Shown: piece after piece, positions 23,403 through 33,481 of the stretch | Layout of the letters: every line of letters starts with the position of its first letter | Position numbering within the stretch: the stretch's first letter is position 1 | Assembly: GCF_030814835.1 (NCBI RefSeq) | Contig: NZ_JAUSVS010000001.1 | Span: 315,001-379,000 of the forward strand | Length of the DNA stretch: 64,000 nucleotides | Source: Caulobacter ginsengisoli | Lineage (GTDB): Bacteria > Pseudomonadota > Alphaproteobacteria > Caulobacterales > Caulobacteraceae | Direction: 5' to 3' | Made by a program: the position numbers and the translations under genes | Notes under the pieces: generated by a model | What the model saw: only the letters and a program-made list of their open reading frames with translations | The model's database searches: none | What the model was told of the DNA's origin: nothing

Positions 23403-23870
23403 ATGATCTTCGCCAAGTCGCACATCGAACTGAACAACGTCCGCAACAGCATCGAGCGGATCAAGCGGGTCAGCGACGGCCTGGTCAAGATCGGCCCGTT
23501 CGGCTTCGGCCTGGACGCGGTCCTGAGCGTCAGCCCCCAGCTGGGCGCGGCCTATAGCGGCCTGGCCGGCCTGGCGCTGCTGTATGAGGCGCTGCGGGCC
23601 CGGGCCGCGCCGATGGTGATGGTCGAGATGGCCATGATCCTGATCCTCGACACCCTGGCGCCCTATCTGGGCAAGGGCTTCGGCACCATCGTGGATTCCC
23701 TGTTCACCGGCCACAAATGGGCGGCCGACATGCTGACCAAACATATGGACGAGACCATCTATTTCGAGGGCGACCGCGGCCTGGTGATGGGCAGCGCCGA
23801 ATACCGCGACCTGATGGCCCGCATCCGGGCCGGCAAGGAAAAGCGCCGGGTGGTGTTCCTGGGGGTCTAG
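23403..23870 (+). CDS. DUF4112 family membrane protein (first copy)
   Basis: A 155-residue protein. IERIKRVSDGLVKIGPFGFG and the following LDAVLSVSPQLGAAYSG match the DUF4112 opening (usually a short amphipathic helix, then GLDxxxxxxPxxG). Two hydrophobic stretches suggest membrane association. It is tandem with a second DUF4112 gene 60 bases downstream, differing by a longer charged C-terminus (ARIRAGKEKRRVVFLGV). The function is unknown. Confidence 0.8.
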   Translation: MIFAKSHIELNNVRNSIERIKRVSDGLVKIGPFGFGLDAVLSVSPQLGAAYSGLAGLALLYEALRARAAPMVMVEMAMILILDTLAPYLGKGFGTIVDSLFTGHKWAADMLTKHMDETIYFEGDRGLVMGSAEYRDLMARIRAGKEKRRVVFLGV

Positions 23871-23930
23871 ACCCCACCCCTCGGCTGAGGGCTAGCCGGA
23901 ACCGTTAACGGCGATATACGCTCCCTCCCC

Positions 23931-24359
23931 ATGAGCAGAGAAGCGGCCCACCGAGCCTGGCGCTCGGCCGACACGATCAAGCGCCTCTCCGACCGGGTGA
24001 TCGGCCTTGGGCCGTTCGGCCTGGGGCTGGACGGCATCCTGGCCTGGGTGCCGGGCGCGGGCCTGATCTATGGCGTGGGGGCCGGGCTGATGCTGCTGGG
24101 CGAAGGCGTCCGGGCCAAGGCCTCGTCCGGGACCATGACCCGGATGCTGGCCTACATCCTGGCCGACAATTTCAGCGACATGATCCCCATCCCGTTCGCC
24201 GGCAGCATCATCGACATGGCCTTCCCGGGGCACCTGATGGCGGCCAATGCGCTGCTCAAGGACATCGAGGACCGGCATGGGGCGCCCGAAGGGGTGTCGC
24301 AGAAGCGCTGGGCGCGGAAGAAGCCGAGGAAGCTGGCGGCGATGGCCGCGCGGCACTAG
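23931..24359 (+). CDS. DUF4112 family membrane protein (second copy)
   Basis: A 142-residue paralogue of the preceding protein: TIKRLSDRVIGLGPFGLGLD, ILAWVPGAGLIYGVGAGLML and MTRMLAYILADNFSDMIPIP. It is closer to canonical DUF4112 than the first copy. The C-terminus is strongly basic (KRWARKKPRKLAAMAARH). The two probably share one transcript. An intergenic repeat element begins right after it. Confidence 0.85.
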   Translation: MSREAAHRAWRSADTIKRLSDRVIGLGPFGLGLDGILAWVPGAGLIYGVGAGLMLLGEGVRAKASSGTMTRMLAYILADNFSDMIPIPFAGSIIDMAFPGHLMAANALLKDIEDRHGAPEGVSQKRWARKKPRKLAAMAARH

Positions 24360-24375
24360 CGGGTGGCTTAGAATT

Positions 24376-24577
24376 CACGGCTCTCCTCCTCGCTTGCGAG
24401 GAGGAGGCGAGGGACACGCCGAAGGCGGCGTCCCCGGGAGGAGGAGCCTTGCGGCGGTTCAGCTTCCGGCCACGGGAGGGTGTTCCCCCGGTAGGCTTCC
24501 GCTGACTTGTCTCCTCACCCGCTCTTCGCGCCTTCGCGCTCAGAGTCGACCTCTCCTCGGAGAGGAGAGGAGCCGTG
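24376..24577. repeat. palindrome-rich intergenic repeat element
   Basis: About 200 bp between convergent genes. It starts with CACGGCTC and ends with its complement GAGCCGTG, and each end holds its own hairpin (CTCCTCCTCGC / GCGAGGAGGAG near 24383-24407, CCTCTCC/GGAGAGG near 24550-24570). The interior has a further hairpin, CGCCGAAGGCG. It has no coding potential on either strand that I can support. The layout fits a non-autonomous palindromic repeat. Confidence 0.55.
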
Positions 24578-24586
24578 GAAGGTTGG

Positions 24587-26731
<2,145 letters not shown>

Positions 26732-26734
26732 GGG

Positions 26735-28162
26735 TCAGGCCTCCAGGTCGGCGGAAAGGCGGATGGGGGTCAGCAGCGGGCAGTGGCCGTCGGGGCCGGG
26801 GAGGCGGACCGAGGGGGCCTCGACCGGGGCGCCGGGGGTCGTGTCGACCTCGACCGGCTTTTCGTCGGGGTTGCGGAAGACGGTGACGCCCAGGACCTTG
26901 CGGCCCGAGGCGAGGATGGCCTCGCGGCTCTCGGCGACCTTGCCGGCGATCAGGCCGGATGAGAGGGCCGCGACGATGCCGCCGGCCGCCTCGATGGCCT
27001 GGAACTCGGTCCAGGCGGCTTTCGCGAGCGCCTCGGTGAGTTGGTCGAGATACCAGGCGCCGCCGGCCGGGTCGGCGACCTGGCCCAGGTGCGCTTCTTC
27101 CATCAGGACGAGCTGGGTGTTGCGGGCCTGGCGGCGGGCGAACTCGGTGGGCCGGCCGATGGCGTCGGTGAAGGTTCCCAGCACGATGGACTGTGCGCCC
27201 CCGACGGCGGCGGCGAAGCCGGCGGCGGTGAGGCGCAGCAGGTTGGTCCAGGGGTCCAGCCTGGTCAGCATCCGCCGCGAGGAACGGGCCTCGATGCGGG
27301 CCGGGACGCTGACGCCGCAGGCGGCGGTGATGCGATCCCAGACGGCGCGGGCGGCGCGCAGCTTGGCGACCCCGACGAAGTATTCGCCGTCGACGGCCAG
27401 ACCGATGACGATGCCCTTGAAGGCGTCTTCCATCGAGAGGCCCGCACGGACCAGGGCCTTGGCGTAGGCCAGCGCGCTGGCGGCCATGACGGCCAGTTCC
27501 TGGGCCTCGGAGGCCCCGGCCTCGTGAGCGACCTGGCCGCTGGCGAGGAACAGGCTGGCCTTGGGGTAGGTGGTCGCCAGTCGCGCCGCGACGGTGGCGG
27601 CGGAGATGATGTGGCTCTCGACGGGGCCGGGGCTGGCGCCGGTTTCCGCGAAGGCCGACAGCGGGTCGAGGTGGAAGGCCAGCGGGGCGTTCGGCGCTGA
27701 CTTGGCGGCGGCGCCCAGCCAGTCGGCGGCCTTGGGGCCCAGGAAGCCGGCGTCGAGAGCGACGGGGGCCAGGTCGATGAGAACGCCTTCGAGCAGCCGG
27801 GTCAGGGCCTCGGGCGAGCCGATGGCGACGCCAGCCTGGGCGGTGGGGTCGAGGGTGATGAGGACGGAAGCCGCGCCGCCTTCCAGGTCGCGCAGAATGT
27901 CGGCATTGGCCTTGGCCAAGTCCGGCTGGACGATGTGGGTGCGCAGGTCCCAGGGGCGGTCGGGGTCGCGCTCGGAGAGGTCGCGGCCGATGGGGGCCGT
28001 GCCATCGGCGACATAGAGCGGCTGGATCGGCAGGCCGCCTTGAGTGCGGGTGACCAGAGCGGCGTCGAAGGTCTCGCCCTTCAGCGTCTTCTCGACCAGG
28101 GCCATCCAGTCGGCCCGGCTGGGGATTTCGAAGTCCTCGGCCAGGGGCAGCGGCGCGTCCAA
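26735..28162 (-). CDS. methylmalonyl-CoA mutase small subunit
   Basis: A 475-residue homologue of the mutase TIM barrel (DWMALVEKTLKGETFDAALV at the N-terminus; ARNTQLVLMEEAHLGQVADP). It lacks the catalytic-subunit H in the B12 motif and in fact has no B12-binding domain: it stops shortly after FRNPDEKP, whereas many small subunits run to about 620 residues. I choose TTG 28162, behind GGAGAG, over the longer 501-residue frame. It forms the heterodimer partner of the large subunit and is the first gene of the operon. Confidence 0.88.
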   Translation of the reverse strand: MDAPLPLAEDFEIPSRADWMALVEKTLKGETFDAALVTRTQGGLPIQPLYVADGTAPIGRDLSERDPDRPWDLRTHIVQPDLAKANADILRDLEGGAASVLITLDPTAQAGVAIGSPEALTRLLEGVLIDLAPVALDAGFLGPKAADWLGAAAKSAPNAPLAFHLDPLSAFAETGASPGPVESHIISAATVAARLATTYPKASLFLASGQVAHEAGASEAQELAVMAASALAYAKALVRAGLSMEDAFKGIVIGLAVDGEYFVGVAKLRAARAVWDRITAACGVSVPARIEARSSRRMLTRLDPWTNLLRLTAAGFAAAVGGAQSIVLGTFTDAIGRPTEFARRQARNTQLVLMEEAHLGQVADPAGGAWYLDQLTEALAKAAWTEFQAIEAAGGIVAALSSGLIAGKVAESREAILASGRKVLGVTVFRNPDEKPVEVDTTPGAPVEAPSVRLPGPDGHCPLLTPIRLSADLEA

Positions 28163-28309
28163 AGCTTCACTCTCCGTTGCAGTGCGGGAGACGGTTTGAA
28201 CCCCTGCCGCTAGGGCGGTCAAGCACAGCCACGCTCTCAAATCAGTTGCGCAATCCCGAACGCCCGTTTAACTTACAACGTATATTCATAACCCCACGGA
28301 ACCCTGCCC

Positions 28310-29317
28310 ATGGCCCTGCCGCCCGTCCTGCGTGACCGCCTGCATCTGCCCGTCATCGGCTCGCCGCTGTTCATCATCTCCGGGCCAGAACTGGTGATCG
28401 CCCAGTGCAAGGCGGGCGTGGTCGGCAGTTTTCCGTCGCTGAACGCCCGGCCGATCTCGATGCTGGACGAGTGGCTGCACCGGATCACCGAGGAGCTGGC
28501 GGCCTGGGACAAGGCGCACCCCGACACCCCGTCGGCGCCGTTCGCGGTCAACCAGATCGTCCACAAGACCAACAACCGGCTCGAGGAAGACCTGGAGCTG
28601 TGCGTCAAATGGAAGGCCCCCATCGTCATCACCAGCCTGGGGGCCCGCGAGGATCTCAACAACGCCATCCATTCCTACGGCGGCATCACCCTGCATGACG
28701 TCATCACCGACCGCTTCGCCCGCAAGGCCATCGAGAAGGGGGCCGATGGCCTGATTCCCGTGGCGGCCGGGGCGGGGGGACACGCCGGCACCCTGTCGCC
28801 GTTCGCCCTGATCCAGGAGATCCGCGAATGGTTCGACGGCCCCGTCGCGCTGTCGGGCTCGATCGCCAACGGGGCGGCGATCCTGGGGGCGCAGGCCATG
28901 GGGGCGGATCTGGCCTATATCGGCTCGGCCTTCATCGCCACGCAGGAGGCCAATGCCGACCCGCGCTACAAGCAGATGATCATCGACAGCAAGGCCGACG
29001 ACATCCTCTATTCCAACCTGTTCACCGGGGTGCATGGCAACTATCTGCGCCCCTCGGTCGTGAACGCCGGGCTGGACCCGGAGAACCTGCCGGTCAGCGA
29101 TCCGTCGAAGATGAATTTCGGGTCCGGGGGCAACACCGAGGCCAAGGCCTGGCGCGATATCTGGGGCTGCGGCCAGGGCATCGGGGCCGTCAAGTCGCTG
29201 CCGACGGCCGGCGAGATGGTGGCGCGGCTGTCCGAGGAATATGAGAACGCCAAGGCGGCGCTGGCGGTGAAGACCGGGTTCACCGCCGGGTCGAGGCTGA
29301 TGGCGGCGGCGGAGTAG
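28310..29317 (+). CDS. nitronate monooxygenase (2-nitropropane dioxygenase family)
   Basis: A 335-residue FMN TIM-barrel protein. LPVIGSPLFIISGPELVIAQ is the opening phosphate-binding area, and VAAGAGGHAGTLSPFALI contains the catalytic-type histidine. ALSGSIANGAAILGAQAMGA is the second FMN phosphate motif. Such enzymes oxidise alkyl nitronates; some relatives are enoyl reductases. It diverges from the mutase operon; the 150-base gap holds AT-rich promoter-like DNA (GTATATTCAT near 28280). Confidence 0.9.
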   Translation: MALPPVLRDRLHLPVIGSPLFIISGPELVIAQCKAGVVGSFPSLNARPISMLDEWLHRITEELAAWDKAHPDTPSAPFAVNQIVHKTNNRLEEDLELCVKWKAPIVITSLGAREDLNNAIHSYGGITLHDVITDRFARKAIEKGADGLIPVAAGAGGHAGTLSPFALIQEIREWFDGPVALSGSIANGAAILGAQAMGADLAYIGSAFIATQEANADPRYKQMIIDSKADDILYSNLFTGVHGNYLRPSVVNAGLDPENLPVSDPSKMNFGSGGNTEAKAWRDIWGCGQGIGAVKSLPTAGEMVARLSEEYENAKAALAVKTGFTAGSRLMAAAE

Positions 29318-29330
29318 GGTTCCCCCGCCC

Positions 29331-29468
29331 CTACGACGACAGCAATTCCCCCAGCGCGGCGACGCCCAGTCCCGCGACAAGGATAACGGCCGCCCCGAAC
29401 AGCAGGCGGTAGAGGCGATGGCGTTGACGTTGGCGCCGCTCGAGACGGGCCGCCTTGGAAATTCCCAA
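29331..29468 (-). CDS. possible small single-span membrane protein
   Basis: A 45-codon frame starting TTG 29468 behind GGAGCAGG. It has a very basic N-terminal part (ARLERRQRQRHRLYRLL) followed by a 20-residue hydrophobic segment (FGAAVILVAGLGVAALGELL), a layout typical of a small inner-membrane protein with its basic end in the cytoplasm. It fills the gap between the convergent-facing NMO gene and DUF2177. Evidence is composition and ribosome-binding site only. Confidence 0.4.
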   Translation of the reverse strand: MGISKAARLERRQRQRHRLYRLLFGAAVILVAGLGVAALGELLSS

Positions 29469-29606
29469 TATCCTGCTCCCCCGACGAGAGTCACTTTCCC
29501 GACATTAGCAAGAAATGCCCATTTCACCAGAAGTGTCTGGAGCAGCCTCTTGGCGCGTCGCCGCGCCGGCCTAGATGGCCTTTCGGGCAACGGAGGGACC
29601 TCATCC

Positions 29607-30008
29607 ATGCGACGCTATCTGATCGCTTACGCCGTCGCCGCGGTGGTGTTCCTGGCCCTGGACATGACCTGGCTGGGCGTCATTGCCCATGAGCTCTATC
29701 GCGACGAGATCGGGCCGCTGATCCTGGAGACGCCGCGCCTGGGCCCGGCGGCGGCCTTCTATCTGATCTATCTGGCGGGGGTCGTGATCTTCGCCATCCG
29801 ACCGGCCCTGGCCTCAGGACGGCTGGCCGAAGCGGCGCTGATGGGGACGGTGTTCGGCTTCATCGCCTACGCCACCTATGACCTGACCAACCTGGCGACG
29901 CTGAAGGGGTTCTCGCTGACGGTGACGTTCGCCGATCTGGCTTGGGGCGCGTTCGTCAGCGCCGCGGCGGCCGGCGCGGGGTATTTGGCGGCCAAGCGCT
30001 GGGGCTAA
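29607..30008 (+). CDS. DUF2177 family membrane protein
   Basis: A 133-residue protein with four hydrophobic segments (YAVAAVVFLALDMTWLGVIA, FYLIYLAGVVIFAI, ALMGTVFGFIAYATYDLTNL, LAWGAFVSAAAAGAGYLAA). The LDxxWL and YxxYDLTN motifs are those of DUF2177. I use the ATG at 29607 behind GGAGG because the longer frame has no family match. The function is unknown; it is an inner-membrane protein. Confidence 0.87.
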   Translation: MRRYLIAYAVAAVVFLALDMTWLGVIAHELYRDEIGPLILETPRLGPAAAFYLIYLAGVVIFAIRPALASGRLAEAALMGTVFGFIAYATYDLTNLATLKGFSLTVTFADLAWGAFVSAAAAGAGYLAAKRWG

Positions 30009-30054
30009 CCTGCCGGGCGATCTGACATTGCCAGCTCGCTAGCTTGCGGTCAGG

Positions 30055-30131
30055 CTAGTGTGCTGGATCAGAAGTTCGCCAGAGAATGGGTCGACCTGGG
30101 GAGCGAACTTCTGATCCAAAAAGCACACTAG
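30055..30131. repeat. hairpin repeat element A (CTAGTG ends)
   Basis: A 77-bp element whose ends CTAGTGTGCT and AGCACACTAG are perfect complements, followed inward by GGATCAGAAGTTCGC and its complement, with a 4-base A run bulging one arm. The loop is about 20 bases. It shares its outer CTAGTG and inner GAAGTTCG with element B 13 bases on. It has no coding potential. It is a candidate miniature inverted-repeat element. Confidence 0.75.
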
Positions 30132-30144
30132 AAACATAGACTTG

Positions 30145-30219
30145 CTAGTGTCCTTATCGATTCCGAAGTTCGTCGGCGCCTGCCACGATCTGATGCGAAC
30201 TTCGGAATCGGGACACTAG
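30145..30219. repeat. hairpin repeat element B (CTAGTG ends, GANTC in both arms)
   Basis: A 75-bp element: CTAGTGTCC and GGACACTAG at the ends, then CGATTCCGAAGTTCG with its complement, the left arm carrying an extra TTAT. Its arms include GATTC (30159-30163) and GAATC (30205-30209), the CcrM methylation site GANTC of alphaproteobacteria. Same family as element A, but the outer sequence differs after CTAGTGT. The next gene begins 17 bases later. Confidence 0.75.
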
Positions 30220-30236
30220 GGGCAGGGGAGATCGCC

Positions 30237-30566
30237 ATGCGCAGACGCCTTTTGATTGCCGCCGCCTTCGCCGCCCTGGCGATAACCGGAACGGCCGACG
30301 CCAAGCCCCGGCCCAGGGTCTATTCGGTGATCTTCGAGGTGACCGTCGACGAGGCCGGCAAGGTGGCGACCCTGAAGGTCTCCAAGGTCATCGAGCCGGC
30401 GACCGGGTCGCTCGATGCGGTCAAGGTCGACGTGCCGGAGGTGTTCGTCGAGGCGGTGCGGGTCGAGCTGCTCAAGCGCACCTACGAGCCCTCGCCCAAG
30501 CCGTTCTTCACCTACATGTTCTACGACCCCCGTTTTCCGGACAAGCCGAACATCACCATCCCTTAG
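30237..30566 (+). CDS. secreted hypothetical protein, TonB-C-like
   Basis: A 109-residue protein with a signal peptide (MRRRLLIAAAFAALAITGTA, cleavage after ADA). The mature part, VYSVIFEVTVDEAGKVATLK through VELLKRTYEPSPKPFFTYMF, has the strand pattern of the TonB C-terminal/energy-transducer fold, as seen in small periplasmic relatives. The partner is unknown. It is convergent with the enoyl-CoA hydratase gene; the two stops overlap. Confidence 0.7.
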   Translation: MRRRLLIAAAFAALAITGTADAKPRPRVYSVIFEVTVDEAGKVATLKVSKVIEPATGSLDAVKVDVPEVFVEAVRVELLKRTYEPSPKPFFTYMFYDPRFPDKPNITIP

Positions 30567-31369
30567 CGCCCCTCGAACTTGGGTGGCCGCTTCTCGCGGA
30601 AGGCCTTGAGCCCCTCGCGGACATCCTGGCTGGGGTTGGCGACCATGACGGCGACCTGGGCGTCGGTCATCGACGCTTCCAGCGAGGTCTCGGCGGCCTT
30701 GTGCATCATCATCTTGACCAGGCGCACGGCCAGGGGGGCCTTGGCGGCGAGGGCGGACGCGAGGGCCAGGGCGTGGCTCTCCAGGTCCTCATCGGGGACG
30801 ACCTCGGTGACCAGGCCCAGGCGGGCCGCTTCTTCGGCGGGATAGACTTCCGACAGCAGGGTCATCTTCAGGGCCCGGTCCAGGCCCATGAAGTGGGGGA
30901 AGAGCCAGGCGCCGCCCTCGTCCGGCAGCAGGCCGATCTTGCCGGAGGTGTCGCCCAGCCGAGCCGAAGCGCCGGCGATGCGCAGGTCGCAGGCGAGCGC
31001 GAGGGCCAAGCCGCCGGCCACCGCATAGCCGTGGATGGCGGCGATGCTGGGTTTGTCGAGGCGCCTGAGGCGCAGGACTACGGCCTGCATGCCCTCGCGC
31101 ATCTCGCGGCCATGGCCCAGGGGTTGGGCGGCGACCTTGGCCGAGTGCTCGGGATCGTCGCCGGAGATGTCACCGCCGGCGCAGAAGGCGCGGCCGCCGG
31201 CCCCGGTGAGGATCAGGGCCCGCTTGCTGTCGTCATCGCGGAAGGCGTCCAGGGCCGCCTGCAGCTCCTGGGTCATGCGGAAGCTGTAGGCGTTGAGGTG
31301 GTCGGCGCGGTTGAGGGTGATGCGGGCGACGCCGGGGGCCGGCTCGTCGATGAGCAGGGTGGAGTACAT
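30563..31369 (-). CDS. enoyl-CoA hydratase/isomerase family protein
   Basis: A 268-residue crotonase-fold enzyme. ARITLNRADHLNAYSFRM, GGRAFCAGGDISGD (oxyanion loop) and AAIHGYAVAGGLALALACDL are diagnostic. GLLPDEGGAWLFPHFMG carries the second catalytic acid position (E in PDEGG). The start ATG overlaps the stop of the upstream hydratase gene by 1 base (TGATG), so the two are one operon. It acts in acyl-CoA metabolism; the chain type cannot be told. Confidence 0.9.
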   Translation of the reverse strand: MYSTLLIDEPAPGVARITLNRADHLNAYSFRMTQELQAALDAFRDDDSKRALILTGAGGRAFCAGGDISGDDPEHSAKVAAQPLGHGREMREGMQAVVLRLRRLDKPSIAAIHGYAVAGGLALALACDLRIAGASARLGDTSGKIGLLPDEGGAWLFPHFMGLDRALKMTLLSEVYPAEEAARLGLVTEVVPDEDLESHALALASALAAKAPLAVRLVKMMMHKAAETSLEASMTDAQVAVMVANPSQDVREGLKAFREKRPPKFEGR

Positions 31370-32187
31370 CAGACCACCCCCGTCCAGGGCGCGAACTGGG
31401 GCGGGCGGCGTTCGACGAAGGACCTGGCGCCCTCTCTGGAGTCGGGGTGGGACAGGCTCTCGCGGGTGAGGCGGTCGGCCTCGCGCACGGCCGGGCCGAC
31501 GGGTTCGGAGAGGCCGGCATAGACCTGGCCCTTGATGATGGCCAGCGAGCGGGGGGAGACGTTCGCGGCGATGTCGTCGACATACTGGGCGACGGCGTCG
31601 AGCAGCTCGGCGGCCGGGACGACGCGGTCGACCAGGCCGATGCGCAGGGCCTCGTCCGCCCCGACCTTGCGCGAACTCCAGAGCAGGTCGAGCGCGCGGC
31701 TGGGGCCGACGATGCGGGGCAGCATCCAGCTGGCCCCGTGCTCGGCGATCAGGCCGCGTTTGCTGAAGGCGGTGACGAAGGCGGCGGTGTCGCTGGCGAA
31801 GCGCAGGTCGCACATCATGGCCAGGATGAAGCCCAGGCCCGCCGCCGGGCCGTTGACGGCGGCGATCACCGGCTTGCTCACCTTAAGTAACCCGATGAAC
31901 TGGGCCGGCAGGTCCTCGTCGACGCCGCGGTCGGCGAGATTGCGTTCGGCGAGGCCCGTCTCGGTGGTCTTGACCAGCTCGGCGCTGTCGAACCCGGCGC
32001 AGAACCCCCGACCGGCCCCGGTGATGACGATGGCGGTGACGGCCGGGTCGCGCTCCAGCTCGGCGACGACGTTGTTGAAGGCCCCCATCATGGCGCCGGT
32101 CAGGGCGTTGAGCGCGGCCGGGCGGTTGAGGGTGACGATCGCGAGGCGGCCTCGCTTCTCCGTGAGGATGGTGGGCTCGTCGGCCAT
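31369..32187 (-). CDS. enoyl-CoA hydratase/isomerase family protein
   Basis: A 272-residue crotonase. LAIVTLNRPAALNALTGAMM, GAGRGFCAGFDSAEL and AAVNGPAAGLGFILAMMCDL are present. In the second acid position it reads GLIAEHGASWMLPRIVG, where E is kept next to H. I start at MADEP (32187). It is the upstream member of a two-gene hydratase operon; its paralogy with the next gene is old, about family-level identity. Confidence 0.9.
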   Translation of the reverse strand: MADEPTILTEKRGRLAIVTLNRPAALNALTGAMMGAFNNVVAELERDPAVTAIVITGAGRGFCAGFDSAELVKTTETGLAERNLADRGVDEDLPAQFIGLLKVSKPVIAAVNGPAAGLGFILAMMCDLRFASDTAAFVTAFSKRGLIAEHGASWMLPRIVGPSRALDLLWSSRKVGADEALRIGLVDRVVPAAELLDAVAQYVDDIAANVSPRSLAIIKGQVYAGLSEPVGPAVREADRLTRESLSHPDSREGARSFVERRPPQFAPWTGVV

Positions 32188-32247
32188 GGTGTGCGTCTCC
32201 CTGTTCTGGTTGGCGCAATTGAACACCCGGGGGAGGGGGAGCGTCGA

Positions 32248-32341
32248 GGGACATGATCCGAAGGGGCGTGTCCCTCCTGAAGCCGGCCACGCCCGTGGCC
32301 AATAGGGGGACACGAACGGCGCGGGGCGCCGATCATGTCCC
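32248..32341. repeat. palindromic intergenic element (GGGACATGATC ends)
   Basis: The 94-bp element starts GGGACATGATC (32248-32258) and ends with its exact complement GATCATGTCCC (32331-32341). Inside are a second GTGTCCC/GGGACAC pair and a central GGCCAC-GCCC-GTGGCC hairpin. It sits between divergent hydratase and DUF2089 genes. It is non-coding. AT-rich promoter-like DNA follows at 32345-32410. Confidence 0.7.
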
Positions 32342-32416
32342 CATCTGATGCTTTGAAATTAAGAAAATTGATTTGTGACGCTTGAAAGTTCAAAAAAATG
32401 AATTCATATTGCTCTC

Positions 32417-32812
32417 ATGAGCAGCCCAGACCAAATTCATGACTGGCAGGCCCTGGTCGATCTGACCGGCGGCGGCCCCCTCATCGTCGAGCGGGTGCGC
32501 ATGCCGGACAAAGGCATCGCCATCGAGGGCCAGTTCCAGGCGCCGCAGCTGGCCCGGCTGTCGGCCGAGGACCAGGTGTTCGTCGCCGCCTTCGTCAAGA
32601 GCCATGGCTCGATCAAGGAGATGGAGCGGGTGTTCGGGGTCAGCTATCCGACCATCAAGGCCCGGCTGAACCGCATCGCCGGCAACCTGGAATTCATCGA
32701 CATCGATACGCGGCCGCCGGCTGAACCGGCCGGCGACGCCGTGCTTGACCGGCTGGAGCGCGGCGAGATCACCGCCGGCGAGGCCATCCGCCAACTGGAG
32801 GGCGAGCGATGA
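32417..32812 (+). CDS. DUF2089 family protein
   Basis: A 131-residue protein. ARLSAEDQVFVAAFVKSHGS followed by IKEMERVFGVSYPTIKARLN is the DUF2089 HTH-like core, and the C-terminal LDRLERGEITAGEAIRQLEG is a SHOCT-like short helical pair. It probably binds DNA. It overlaps the next gene by 4 bases and heads a three-gene operon with a membrane protein and a second SHOCT-like protein. Confidence 0.87.
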   Translation: MSSPDQIHDWQALVDLTGGGPLIVERVRMPDKGIAIEGQFQAPQLARLSAEDQVFVAAFVKSHGSIKEMERVFGVSYPTIKARLNRIAGNLEFIDIDTRPPAEPAGDAVLDRLERGEITAGEAIRQLEGER

Positions 32813-33042
32813 ACGCCATCGCCATGCCGATACAGCGCCGCACGGTGCGGCTGTGGTTGCCGGTGCTGCTGCCGGCCGTGCTGGTCCTGCCGCTGCTGCC
32901 CATCGCGGCGCTGGCCCTGATCCCCGGGTCGCCCCGGCCGTTCGCCGCCGTCTGGATGGCGTGGCGGGTGCTGCTGGCCTGCGCGGGGACGACCGTTGAG
33001 GTCGATGCGCCCCACGCCCGGGTTTCCATTCGTCTGTTCTAA
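32809..33042 (+). CDS. small membrane protein of the DUF2089 operon
   Basis: A 77-residue protein with two hydrophobic segments (LWLPVLLPAVLVLPLLPIAA and FAAVWMAWRVLLACAG) and a short polar tail (TTVEVDAPHARVSIRLF). It shares the ATGA overlap with DUF2089 and is followed after 13 bases by the SHOCT-like gene. No family is recognised; position suggests it is the membrane part of a sensing module. Confidence 0.75.
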   Translation: MNAIAMPIQRRTVRLWLPVLLPAVLVLPLLPIAALALIPGSPRPFAAVWMAWRVLLACAGTTVEVDAPHARVSIRLF

Positions 33043-33055
33043 AAGGAGCAACGCC

Positions 33056-33475
33056 ATGAACGCTGATCGCCGCCGAATCCTCGACATGCTGGCCGACGGC
33101 CGCATCTCGGCCGAGGAGGCCGACCGCCTGATCGCCGCCCTGGACCGCGACGCCGGTCCGGTTACGGTACTTCCCGCCGCCAAGGCCCGGGCCAAATACC
33201 TGCGGGTGGCGGTGGAGACCACCGACCACCGGGGCGTTCCCAGCAACGTCAATGTCCGCGTGCCGATGCAGGTGCTGCGGGCCGGGGTGCGGCTGGCCGG
33301 GGTGATCCCGCCCCAGGCCCGGGACAAGGTCAACGCCGCCCTGCGCGAGCGGGGGATGGATTTCGATATCAACCAGCTCAAGCCCGAGAACCTGGACGAC
33401 CTGGTCGACCAGCTCGAGGAGCTGACGGTCAATGTCGACCAGGAGGCGACGAAGGTGAGGGTTTACTGCGAGTAG
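33056..33475 (+). CDS. SHOCT-like/YvlB-type protein
   Basis: A 139-residue protein opening DRRRILDMLADGRISAEEAD, a SHOCT-like helix pair also found in YvlB and LiaX relatives. The middle, KYLRVAVETTDHRGVPSNVN and VNVRVPMQVLRAGVRLAG, is beta-rich as in the following domain of these proteins. The start follows AAAAGGAGC. In Firmicutes similar proteins belong to cell-envelope stress units; an equivalent role here is inference. Confidence 0.82.
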   Translation: MNADRRRILDMLADGRISAEEADRLIAALDRDAGPVTVLPAAKARAKYLRVAVETTDHRGVPSNVNVRVPMQVLRAGVRLAGVIPPQARDKVNAALRERGMDFDINQLKPENLDDLVDQLEELTVNVDQEATKVRVYCE

Positions 33476-33481
33476 GGAGCT

